Source of the DNA: Falsiroseomonas oleicola
Lineage (GTDB): Bacteria > Pseudomonadota > Alphaproteobacteria > Acetobacterales > Acetobacteraceae
NCBI RefSeq assembly: GCF_019029495.1
Contig: NZ_JAERQM010000004.1
Location: 62,001-126,000, forward strand
Direction of reading: 5' to 3'
DNA length: 64,000 nt
Shown here piece after piece: positions 50,259 through 57,039 of this stretch. Position 1 is the stretch's first letter. Each line of letters starts with the position of its first letter. The notes under the pieces were generated by a model that searched no databases, was not told where the DNA came from, and worked only from the letters and a program-made list of their open reading frames with translations. The position numbers and the translations under genes are program-made.

Positions 50259-50292
50259 GGCGTCAGACCCGCCGGGAGGAGGAGGGGAGGGT

Positions 50293-50526
50293 GGCGTGGG
50301 TGGTTTGCAAGGAGGGCTCCGCCCTCCCTGCACCCTCCCGCGAAGGGGCAGTGGCCCCTTCGAACCCTTGGATGAGGGGCAGGATGGAGGAGGGGCCGAC
50401 GCAACCGCGGATCATGCGGTCCCGCTGTGCCCCTCCTCCATCCTGCCCCTTAACGGGATTCCAAAGGGACCACTGTCCCTTTGGCGGGGGTGCAGGGGGC
50501 AGCGCCCCCTGCAGACAGCCCACGCC
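50293..50526. repeat. REP doublet (two inverted ~100-bp copies) between the channel genes
   Basis: The left copy (50293-50396) and the inverted right copy (50430-50526) align over nearly their whole length. Both share an identical inner end (GGGGCAGGATGGAGGAGGGG). Each copy contains two hairpins: GGAGGGC-TCC-GCCCTCC and GAAGGGGC-AGT-GGCCCCTTC on the left; CAAAGGGAC-CACT-GTCCCTTTG and GCAGGGGGC-AGC-GCCCCCTGC on the right. Paired bases differ between copies yet pairing is kept. The element fills most of the 279 bases between the two genes. Confidence 0.85.
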
Positions 50527-50537
50527 GACCTCCCCCC

Positions 50538-51677
50538 TCATCGCGGCGGTTCTTCCGCCAGGGCGGCGATGGTGCGGGCGAGGATTTTGATTTCGTTACG
50601 GATTTCGGTGGTGGCTTGCATGCGGCCCTGGGTCATTTCTTCCAGGATTCGGGCCAGGTAGAGTTCCTGGTTGCGGATGTGGTTGCGGGAGGCGTCGTCG
50701 AGGGCGCCTTGGGCGTTGGCGTCGGCCATGCGTTGCAGGGTGGGGGCGAGCTGGGATTGGCTTTCGGCCATGCGGCTCATCAGCACCTGGGCGGCGCGCA
50801 TCTGGTCGGCGAGGATGGAGAGGCGTTCGGTCAGGGTCATCAGCGCCTGGTTGGACTGGGCGCGCCCGTCTTCGCCGCGGCCGATGGCGCGCTGGAGTTC
50901 TTCCATGTTCTCGGCGGATTGTTCGAGCAGGGCCTGGACGTAGGCGGGCATGGAGCCTTCGCCGTCGCCGCCGAGGGCGCCGGAGGACAGGCGTGTGGCG
51001 CCGGCCAGCCAGTCCTCAAGCTCGGAGTAGAAGCGGTTCTGCGCCTGCCCGGCGGTCAGGTCGAGGAAGCCGAGCACCAGGGCGCCGGCGAGGCCGAGCA
51101 TGGAGGAGGAGAAGGCGATCGACATGCCGCGCAGCGGCTGGGCGAGCCCGGTCTTCAGCTGGTTGAACAGCGCGTTGATGTCGCCCGAGCCCACCGACAT
51201 GCCGCCGATCACGTCGGAGACCGCGGCGATGGTCATCAGCAGCCCCCAGAAGGTGCCGAGCAGCCCGAGGAAGATCAGCAGGCCGGTGGCGTATCGGGAA
51301 AGTTCGCGGCTTTCATCGAGGCGGGAGGAGATGCCGTCCAGCACGCTGCGCATCGCCATGGCGGAGAGGGACAGGCGTTCGGATCGGCGGCCGGCGAGCA
51401 TGCTGGCCATGGCGGCGAGCAGGCGGGGGGGCTTGCGGGTGGGGGCGCCGGGGTTGGGGTTGCGGAAGGCTTCCAGCCATTCGACTTCCGCGGTCAGCAC
51501 CAGCACCTGGCGGATGTTCCAGGCGATGCCGAGCAGCAGCACCAGGGTGATGACGCCGTTCAGCATCGGGTTGGCCGCGAAGGCGGTGGCGAGTTCGCCG
51601 GCCAGCAGCCCGACCAGCACCGCGACCGCGGCGAGGAAGGCGAGCATGCGCCAGAGGAAGACGGTCGGGTTGGTCAT
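50538..51677 (-). CDS. MotA/TolQ/ExbB-type proton channel protein
   Basis: A 379-residue protein with four membrane segments: LWRMLAFLAAVAVLVGLLAG, MLNGVITLVLLLGIAWNI, YATGLLIFLGLLGTFWGLLM and MSIAFSSSMLGLAGALVLGF. The third and fourth match the conserved MotA/TolQ channel pair. A cytoplasmic helical tail of about 130 residues (from MPAYVQALLEQSAENMEELQ) follows. The ATG at 51677 (MTNPTVFLW) gives the usual short N-terminus. It lies 4 bases below the OmpA-like gene and upstream of the MotB-like gene, forming a proton-driven stator candidate. No flagellar genes are present. Confidence 0.92.
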   Translation of the reverse strand: MTNPTVFLWRMLAFLAAVAVLVGLLAGELATAFAANPMLNGVITLVLLLGIAWNIRQVLVLTAEVEWLEAFRNPNPGAPTRKPPRLLAAMASMLAGRRSERLSLSAMAMRSVLDGISSRLDESRELSRYATGLLIFLGLLGTFWGLLMTIAAVSDVIGGMSVGSGDINALFNQLKTGLAQPLRGMSIAFSSSMLGLAGALVLGFLDLTAGQAQNRFYSELEDWLAGATRLSSGALGGDGEGSMPAYVQALLEQSAENMEELQRAIGRGEDGRAQSNQALMTLTERLSILADQMRAAQVLMSRMAESQSQLAPTLQRMADANAQGALDDASRNHIRNQELYLARILEEMTQGRMQATTEIRNEIKILARTIAALAEEPPR

Positions 51678-51681
51678 GCGT

Positions 51682-52092
51682 CTACCTCGTGGTGCCGGAT
51701 CGCGCGACGCCGGGGGGCAGGATGTCGGCGGCATCCGCCGGCGGGGTCAGAAGGCCGAGGGCGCGGATATCGATGCGCGTCGCTTCCAGCCCCGCCGCGA
51801 CCAGCGCGTCGCGCACCGTGCCGGCGCGGGCCAGTGCGATGCGGCGGGCGGCGGAGGCGTCGTCGGCGGGGCCGCTGGCCTGGGCTTCGACGGTGATGCG
51901 GCCATGCGGGGTCGCGGCGAGTTGCGGGGCGAGGCGGGCCAGCGCCGCGCGGCCGGGTTCGGTCAGGGCGGCCTGGCCGGGGGCAAAGCCGATCCGCCAG
52001 CCGCCTTGCGGCCGCGCGGACAGCGTCTGGTCGGCCTGCGCGGGCAGGGCGAACAGCAGCAGTAGCGTGGCAAGGTGAATCCGGCGAGTCAT
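51682..52092 (-). CDS. Small periplasmic OmpA-like protein
   Basis: A 136-residue protein with a signal peptide (MTRRIHLATLLLLFALPAQA) and one compact OmpA-like domain: WRIGFAPGQAALTEPGRAAL, RITVEAQASGPADDASAARR and GLEATRIDIRALG. The expected peptidoglycan-binding Asp/Arg motif (NxxLSxxRA) is altered to SAARRIALARAGTVRDAL, so binding may be weak. First gene of the motor-like operon, which probably reads through the two channel genes. Confidence 0.85.
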   Translation of the reverse strand: MTRRIHLATLLLLFALPAQADQTLSARPQGGWRIGFAPGQAALTEPGRAALARLAPQLAATPHGRITVEAQASGPADDASAARRIALARAGTVRDALVAAGLEATRIDIRALGLLTPPADAADILPPGVARSGTTR

Positions 52093-52114
52093 GATGCCGG
52101 CACGCTAAAGCAAA

Positions 52115-52182
52115 CGCCGCGCGGATGAAATCATCCGGCGCGGCGCTATGCTTGTGATTCAATGATATCCTTTGGGGATATC
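52115..52182. terminator. Two hairpins downstream of the suhB-like gene
   Basis: GATATCC and GGATATC (52164-52182) pair around a short loop 5 bases past the suhB-like stop. CGCCGCGC...GGCGCGGCG (52115-52145, one bulge) forms a second, strong hairpin. They separate the phosphatase gene from the motor operon and may act as terminators, or as part of the leader of the latter. Confidence 0.55.
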
Positions 52183-52186
52183 CACC

Positions 52187-53041
52187 TCAGCCCGCGTTGG
52201 CGGCCCGGTGGGCCTGGGCGGCGGCGATGCCTTCCGCCACCACTTCCCGCAGCTTCGGGTGCAGCGCCTGGTTGCCGGCGACGACATCGCCGGTCTCGTA
52301 ATGGGTTTCGCCGCCGGCGGGGTCGGAGAGGAAGCCGCCGGCCTCCTTCACGATGACCAGCCCGGCCGCGATGTCCCATTTCTGAAGGCCGAGTTCCCAG
52401 AAGCCGTCATAGCGCCCGGCCGCGACCCAGCCGAGGTCGAGAGCCGCCGCGCCGAAGCGCCGCACGCCGGCAACCTGCGGCATCAGCCGCGCCAGGGTGG
52501 CGCTGAATTCCGCCTTGCGCGTGATCTTGGCGAAGGGGATGCCGGTGGCGAACAGCGCGCTGCCCATGTCGCGGCGGGCGGAGACGCGCAGGCGCTTGTC
52601 GTTGAGATAGGCGCCCATGCCCTTCTCGGCCCAGAACATCTCGTTCCCGGCGGGGTTGTAGATGCAGCCGGCCATGAGCTCGGAGGTGTTCTCGCCCGTG
52701 CGCTTTTCCACGCCGACCGAGATCGCCCAGTGCGGGATGCCGTGCAGGAAGTTGGTGGTGCCGTCCAGCGGATCGACGACCCAGCGCCATTCCCAGTCAT
52801 CGGCACCCGAAGTCCCCGATTCCTCCATCAGGAAGCCCCAGCCGGGACGGGCGCGGGACAGTTCCTCGCGCAGGGTCTGTTCGGCGCGGATATCCGCCTG
52901 GCTGACGAAATCGCCGGCGCCCTTGGAGGTGACCTGCAGCGATTCGACATCGGCGAAGTCGCGCAGCAGGCGGCGCGCGGCCTTCTGGATGGCGGCCTGG
53001 AGGACCGTCATGGAGGCGGACAGGCGGGGGGAGACGGCCAT
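52187..53041 (-). CDS. suhB: Inositol monophosphatase family protein (SuhB-like)
   Basis: A 284-residue Mg2+-dependent phosphatase. Metal-binding motifs are MEESG, VVDPLDGTTNFLHG and WDIAAGLVIVKEAGG. SVGVEKRTGENT and FWAEKGMGAYLN are usual for the bacterial SuhB group, which hydrolyses inositol-1-phosphate and in some species aids rRNA transcription. The ATG at 53041 is chosen; the ATG at 53011 (MTVLQAAIQ) is close to the common family start. Confidence 0.93.
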   Translation of the reverse strand: MAVSPRLSASMTVLQAAIQKAARRLLRDFADVESLQVTSKGAGDFVSQADIRAEQTLREELSRARPGWGFLMEESGTSGADDWEWRWVVDPLDGTTNFLHGIPHWAISVGVEKRTGENTSELMAGCIYNPAGNEMFWAEKGMGAYLNDKRLRVSARRDMGSALFATGIPFAKITRKAEFSATLARLMPQVAGVRRFGAAALDLGWVAAGRYDGFWELGLQKWDIAAGLVIVKEAGGFLSDPAGGETHYETGDVVAGNQALHPKLREVVAEGIAAAQAHRAANAG

Positions 53042-53099
53042 GGGCGGGATTCCGAACTGAAAGAGCGGCGGCGAGGCTAAAGGCGGCCGGCACTGCCGG

Positions 53100-53131
53100 C
53101 CGAGCGCCCGAATGGGCGCCGCCGCTTATGC
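53100..53131. repeat. 32-bp dispersed repeat, second copy
   Basis: These 32 bases are the exact inverted copy of 31876-31907 and contain GCGCCC-ATTC-GGGCGC read on the other strand. They lie between the suhB-like gene and efp in a 163-base gap that is otherwise GC-rich and inverted-repeat laden. Confidence 0.8.
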
Positions 53132-53183
53132 GGCGAGCCAAGCGCGCGGAGCGCGCGCCCGGCGCTTGAGGGAAACGAATACA

Positions 53184-53216
53184 GCTAAAAGCTGACGCGC
53201 AGCGTCAGCTTTTAGC
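53184..53216. terminator. 15-bp perfect hairpin overlapping the efp stop codon
   Basis: GCTAAAAGCTGACGC (53184-53198) pairs fully with GCGTCAGCTTTTAGC (53202-53216) around a 3-base loop. The efp stop codon (53205-53207) is inside the stem. As efp is read leftward, the hairpin is at the mRNA 3' end and probably ends transcription or protects the message. Confidence 0.75.
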
Positions 53217-53774
53217 GCGCTCGTAGTAGCTGCCGTCTTCCGTCTTCACCACGATCTTCTCGCCGACCGTGATGAAGGGCGGCACCATGGTCTTCACGCC
53301 GTTGGACAGCATGGCGGGCTTGTAGCTGCTGGTGGCGGTCTGGCCCTTCACGACGGGATCGGCCTCCACCACTTCCAGGGTCACCTGTTCCGGCAGGGTC
53401 ATGGCCACCGGCTCACCCTCGATCAGGCGGACGCCGACGGTCATGTTCTCGACCAGGAAGGGCAGGCGGTCGCCGAGGATTTCCTTCGGAACCTGCGTCT
53501 GCTCGTAGTTCTCCGGGTCCATCAGGACGATCATCTCGCCCTCGGCGTAGGAGAAGGTGAACTCCTTGTCCTCGGTCATCAGCCGCTCGACCGTGTCCGC
53601 CGTGCGCCAGCGCTGGTCCTTCTTGGCGCCGGTCTTGATGTTCCGCATGTCCACCTGGATGATCGCGTTGCCCTTGCCCGGGATCATGATGTTCTGGCGG
53701 ATGATGGTGTAGCGCTGGCCCTCGAACTCGATGACCATGCCGGCGCGCATCTGGTTGGCCTGCATCTTCGCCAT
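53205..53774 (-). CDS. efp: Elongation factor P
   Basis: A 189-residue EF-P, which rescues ribosomes stalled at polyproline stretches. The N-terminal KOW-like domain carries the loop IMIPGKGNAIIQ with Lys34, the residue beta-lysylated by EpmA in Enterobacteria. Later blocks YAEGEMIVLMDPENYEQT, GEPVAMTLPEQVTLEVVEAD and PPFITVGEKIVVKTEDGSYY fit the family. The ATG at 53774 (MAKMQANQMRAGM) is chosen; the long upstream frame is not conserved-looking. The modification genes epmB and epmA lie 2.2 kb to the right, beyond an AT-rich insertion. Confidence 0.98.
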   Translation of the reverse strand: MAKMQANQMRAGMVIEFEGQRYTIIRQNIMIPGKGNAIIQVDMRNIKTGAKKDQRWRTADTVERLMTEDKEFTFSYAEGEMIVLMDPENYEQTQVPKEILGDRLPFLVENMTVGVRLIEGEPVAMTLPEQVTLEVVEADPVVKGQTATSSYKPAMLSNGVKTMVPPFITVGEKIVVKTEDGSYYERAKS

Positions 53775-53856
53775 GGCTTGCGTCGTCCTGAATGAGCGGT
53801 GGGGAATTGAGGGGGCGCGGATACAACGCCGGGGCGGGCGGGGCAAGGCGCGCTAG

Positions 53857-54330
53857 TCATCGCCTGAGAAAGCGACCCTCGAGCAACTTGATTCTGTGTC
53901 GAATCGGGGCGGCGGCGCTTCTACATCTCCACGCGAAGTAGATCGAGCCACAGGGACCAGGAAGAATAGAGACAAAAGTCAAAACAGATGCTGTAAAAAT
54001 ATCAATCGAAGACGAATAAGAGAAGGTTATTGTTATCAGAAATATTATTAATAGACAAGCAAATGTGATATTTATTAAAAGAACGGAAATATATTCTGAA
54101 GAAAATTGCTTCTCAAATATATCAATGCTTGAATACAAGGACTCTATTCTATCTTTTATGTCGCCGATGTCGATGTCTTCGTCTTTGTGTTTTTCTACCC
54201 AGCCTTCAATTCTTTTTAATCTTTGCTTGTCAGGTGCCAAACCTAAGTCAGTGATGACTTGCGCCAGGGCTGAGCCTGTATGCAGCGCTGCACCAAACTG
54301 GACAAGTGAGGCAAAATCACCGAACGTCAT
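53857..54330 (-). CDS. Two-TM membrane protein of unknown function (AT-rich island)
   Basis: A 157-residue protein with a soluble N-terminal region (DKQRLKRIEGWVEKHKDEDI) and two adjacent membrane segments (ISVLLINITFACLLIIFLI and IFTASVLTFVSILPGPCGS), followed by a basic tail (RHRIKLLEGRFLRR). I do not recognise the family. Base composition is much richer in A and T than the flanking genes. Its start codon is only 21 bases from the divergent ImmA-type gene, so one control region serves both. It could be a membrane effector of the island. Confidence 0.7.
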   Translation of the reverse strand: MTFGDFASLVQFGAALHTGSALAQVITDLGLAPDKQRLKRIEGWVEKHKDEDIDIGDIKDRIESLYSSIDIFEKQFSSEYISVLLINITFACLLIIFLITITFSYSSSIDIFTASVLTFVSILPGPCGSIYFAWRCRSAAAPIRHRIKLLEGRFLRR

Positions 54331-54351
54331 GTCGACTCCGGGGGGAATTGG

Positions 54352-55503
54352 GTGGCAGTTGAGCTAAGTAGGCCAGCGCTCGAGGCCGCGCTACTGGCGC
54401 GTAGGCTCACTCTGAGTGACCTCGCCAGTCGCTTAGGCATCAAAGAGTCCTCCTTGCTGAATCGCTTCGAGGCCCGCGAAAAGGCAACCGCTGGCTTTCT
54501 GGAGAAGGCGGCGCGCGAGCTGTCCGTACCGCCATTCGCCCTTATGATGAGAGCACCCCTTCCTCTATCTTATCAGCTACCTGATTTTCGCTCGACCAAT
54601 CCTACTCCTGGTGTGTTCGAGCGCCAAACACTCGAAGCAATTGAGCAGGCGCGAGCCATCCAGCGTCGTGCGGTAGCCTTTGGTCATTCTTCAAATCCGT
54701 TACCGGCCTCGCGTCTTGATCCTGGCACCCTCGAGCAAACAGCTGCGCGCTTTCGACGATTTCTTCGACTGAGCGATCAGCGTCAATATGATTGTAAAGA
54801 TGCACTTGAATTTTATCGTTTATGTCGTTTTGAGATCGAGCGGCATGGCATTTTTATTCTTCATCGGTCTTTTCCATCAGTTGATGGAAGCGGCTTCTGT
54901 CTTGCTGATCCTCCTGCTCCTATTATCTGCGTCAACACGATGGCTCAAACTGCCGGACGGCGCCTATTCACGCTCGCGCATGAGTTGGCGCACGTAACAA
55001 TCGGTGCGTCGGGGGTGTCTGATCCTTTTATACGAAAAAATGATACGGAAATTATTTGCAATAAATTTGCAGCGGCGCTGCTGGCGCCAAAATCCCTAGT
55101 TTCCCGAGTTGTCACTGAGTTGCGGCTTGATCCAAATCCATCGCGTGTCGACATTGCCCGCGTTGCAAAGAGGCTGAAGATTAGCCAACAAGCCTCAGTC
55201 ATTCGGCTTGAAGAACTTCAGTATGTGTCTGCTGGCACCCATAGGCGATGGCTGACAGGTATCAACGTTTCCGGTGACCCAGACACAGAAACGGGGGGTG
55301 GGGGCGGTGGTCCGACGCCGCAGCATAAGGTAAAGCTCGCGCGCTTCGGCTTCAGTTTTGCTAAGGTCTTTGGAGCTGCCTTGCGCGATGGGGCGCTTGC
55401 TCCGATCGACCTGTATCGCCTAACCGGACTTAAGCCTAAGTACCAATCTGCCTATTTTAATTTTGCTTCTTTGGCACGATACGACGATGCCGAAGAAGAG
55501 TAA
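54352..55503 (+). CDS. XRE-type HTH + ImmA/IrrE zinc metallopeptidase
   Basis: A 383-residue protein. An N-terminal helix-turn-helix (about residues 15-60, LTLSDLASRLGIKESSLLNR) is joined to an ImmA/IrrE peptidase domain with the zinc motif H210-E-L-A-H214 (FTLAHELAHVTIG) and a downstream Glu in EIICNKFAAALLAP. Such proteins act as antitoxins, or cleave repressors on a DNA-damage or phage signal. The GTG at 54352 has GGGGGAATT upstream. The 3' end overlaps the PIN-like gene by 17 bases, so the two are coupled. Codon use is AT-rich. Confidence 0.9.
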   Translation: MAVELSRPALEAALLARRLTLSDLASRLGIKESSLLNRFEAREKATAGFLEKAARELSVPPFALMMRAPLPLSYQLPDFRSTNPTPGVFERQTLEAIEQARAIQRRAVAFGHSSNPLPASRLDPGTLEQTAARFRRFLRLSDQRQYDCKDALEFYRLCRFEIERHGIFILHRSFPSVDGSGFCLADPPAPIICVNTMAQTAGRRLFTLAHELAHVTIGASGVSDPFIRKNDTEIICNKFAAALLAPKSLVSRVVTELRLDPNPSRVDIARVAKRLKISQQASVIRLEELQYVSAGTHRRWLTGINVSGDPDTETGGGGGGPTPQHKVKLARFGFSFAKVFGAALRDGALAPIDLYRLTGLKPKYQSAYFNFASLARYDDAEEE

Positions 55504-55942
55504 CGGGCGCGCCCACTCGACCTCCGCTGCTGAATCGTATTTTGTTGCGGACAGCCGTTTCTTGTTGTTTTTTGCCGAAACAAAAAATAACCGCGCAATT
55601 TCGGTCCTTGGAAAAATGCTTGAGCGGGGAGAAATCCGAGTGCCAATTGCGGTCTGGCATGAGTTTGAGGATATGTATGCGGATGAAGCGGCCGCGATAG
55701 AGCAGTATGTAAAATTTAAAATAAGACGCAAGCTTTTGTATACTGCACAGGCTGCTCAATTAGCTGATGCTCTGGGCGGTAATCTTCATTTTGAACCATA
55801 TGGAAATTCTGACTGGGACGCCGTGGGTGTTGCCACCGCTGAAGGTATGCCAATCGTTTCAGTTTTGCCGGCGAACTCTCCATGCTATCGCAATGCTGTC
55901 TGCAAAATTGTTGGTGCGATCCAAGTTGTTGAAGAAAATTGA
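55487..55942 (+). CDS. PIN-like domain protein (DUF4411-type toxin candidate)
   Basis: A 151-residue protein. The PIN-like acidic set is visible: Asp22 (YFVADSRFLLFF), Glu59 (VPIAVWHEFEDM) and Asp109/Asp111 (GNSDWDAVGVATAEG), followed by a beta-strand MPIVSVL. This agrees with the DUF4411 group that commonly follows HTH-ImmA genes in toxin-antitoxin pairs. If so, it would be a metal-dependent RNase held in check by the peptidase/antitoxin. The assignment is by pattern. The ATG at 55487 lies inside the end of the upstream gene. Confidence 0.75.
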   Translation: MPKKSNGRAHSTSAAESYFVADSRFLLFFAETKNNRAISVLGKMLERGEIRVPIAVWHEFEDMYADEAAAIEQYVKFKIRRKLLYTAQAAQLADALGGNLHFEPYGNSDWDAVGVATAEGMPIVSVLPANSPCYRNAVCKIVGAIQVVEEN

Positions 55943-55954
55943 TCGCGTGTAGAG

Positions 55955-56971
55955 CTAAACTACATCCTCCCACACCGGCCCCACCACCGCCTTCCCCCCG
56001 CCATTCGGCCGTTCTTGCACGTAGGTCGGCCAGGCCAGCCCCGTCACGCGGAAGCGCAGCGCGGCCAGAAGCGCCCGCCCTTCCTCCGCCGGCACCGTAA
56101 AACGCGCCGTCCCGGGCGCCGGGTCCAACTGGTGCAGGTAGTACGGTTTCACCCGCCCCCGCAGCATCGCCCGGAAAAGCCCCTCCAGCGCCTCCGCCGA
56201 ATCATTCACCCCCCGCAGCAGCACGCTCTGCCCCAGCAGCACCACGCCCGCCCCGGTCAGCCGCTGCAGCGCGGCCATGGCCTCCATCGTGAATTCGCGC
56301 GCGTGATTGGCATGCACGCACAGAAACAGCGGCTTCTCCAAGGTCAGCGCCGCCGCCAGCGCCGCCGTCACCCGCCCCGGATCGGCCACCGGAACGCGGC
56401 TGTGAATCCGCAGGATTTCGACGTGGGGAATGGCCGCAAGCCGTTCCAGCAGCCAGGAAAGGCGACGCGGGCTCAGCATCAGCGGGTCGCCGCCGGTCAG
56501 GATCACCTCCCGCACCGCCGGAGTCCGTTCGAACCAGGCGAGGGCCGCCTCCAACTGCCCGGTCGAAAGCAGCCCGCCATCCGGCCCCACCACCTCCCGC
56601 CGGAAGCAGAAGCGGCAATAGACGGGGCAGGCCAGCAGCGGCTTCAGCAGCGCGCGATCGGGGTAGCGATGCACCACCCCGGGCACCGGGGTGAAGGGCG
56701 CATCGGCGGTGGGGTCCTCGATCTCATGCGGCGCGGTGCGCAGCTCCGCCGGGTCGGGTATGTATTGCGCGGCGATGGGGTCGCGCGGGTCGGCGGGGTC
56801 GATCAGCGCCGCCATGGCGGGCGTCACCGCGATGGCATAGCGCGCCGCCACCGCCTCCAGCCCCGCCAGCTCGGTGCCCGGCGGCAGCAGCCCCGCCTCG
56901 GCCAAAGCGGAGGCATCCCGCAGGGTGCGATGGGACGCTTGAAGGTTTCGGGCGGGGGCGGGATCGGGCAT
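55955..56971 (-). CDS. epmB: EF-P (R)-beta-lysine synthase, lysine 2,3-aminomutase-like
   Basis: A 338-residue radical SAM enzyme. The iron-sulfur ligands are Cys115-x3-Cys119-x2-Cys122 (LLACPVYCRFCFR), and EVILTGGDPLMLSPRRLSWL is the family block. HRYPDRALLKPLLACP and VKPYYLHQLDPAPGT are typical of the EpmB/KamA family. It turns lysine into (R)-beta-lysine for EF-P Lys34. The ATG at 56971 (MPDPAPARN) is used; 68 bases separate it from the divergent epmA. It lies just right of the AT-rich island. Confidence 0.95.
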   Translation of the reverse strand: MPDPAPARNLQASHRTLRDASALAEAGLLPPGTELAGLEAVAARYAIAVTPAMAALIDPADPRDPIAAQYIPDPAELRTAPHEIEDPTADAPFTPVPGVVHRYPDRALLKPLLACPVYCRFCFRREVVGPDGGLLSTGQLEAALAWFERTPAVREVILTGGDPLMLSPRRLSWLLERLAAIPHVEILRIHSRVPVADPGRVTAALAAALTLEKPLFLCVHANHAREFTMEAMAALQRLTGAGVVLLGQSVLLRGVNDSAEALEGLFRAMLRGRVKPYYLHQLDPAPGTARFTVPAEEGRALLAALRFRVTGLAWPTYVQERPNGGGKAVVGPVWEDVV

Positions 56972-57039
56972 TGTCGGGGTCCTAAACCCCAACCCGAGCG
57001 CCGCAACAAGGGGCGCCGCCAGCAGGGAGACCCGCGTCG

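Noticed and set aside
46875-50375. An open frame of 1166 codons on the plus strand
   Set aside because: It is antisense to the MotB-like gene. Its Arg/Pro-rich repetitive product mirrors the coiled-coil repeats on the other strand.
47136-52092. Zorya-type phage defence (ZorA/ZorB)
   Set aside because: The channel with a helical tail is reminiscent of ZorA, but no ZorC, ZorD or ZorE gene is adjacent, and the long coiled coil is in the MotB-like partner rather than the channel.
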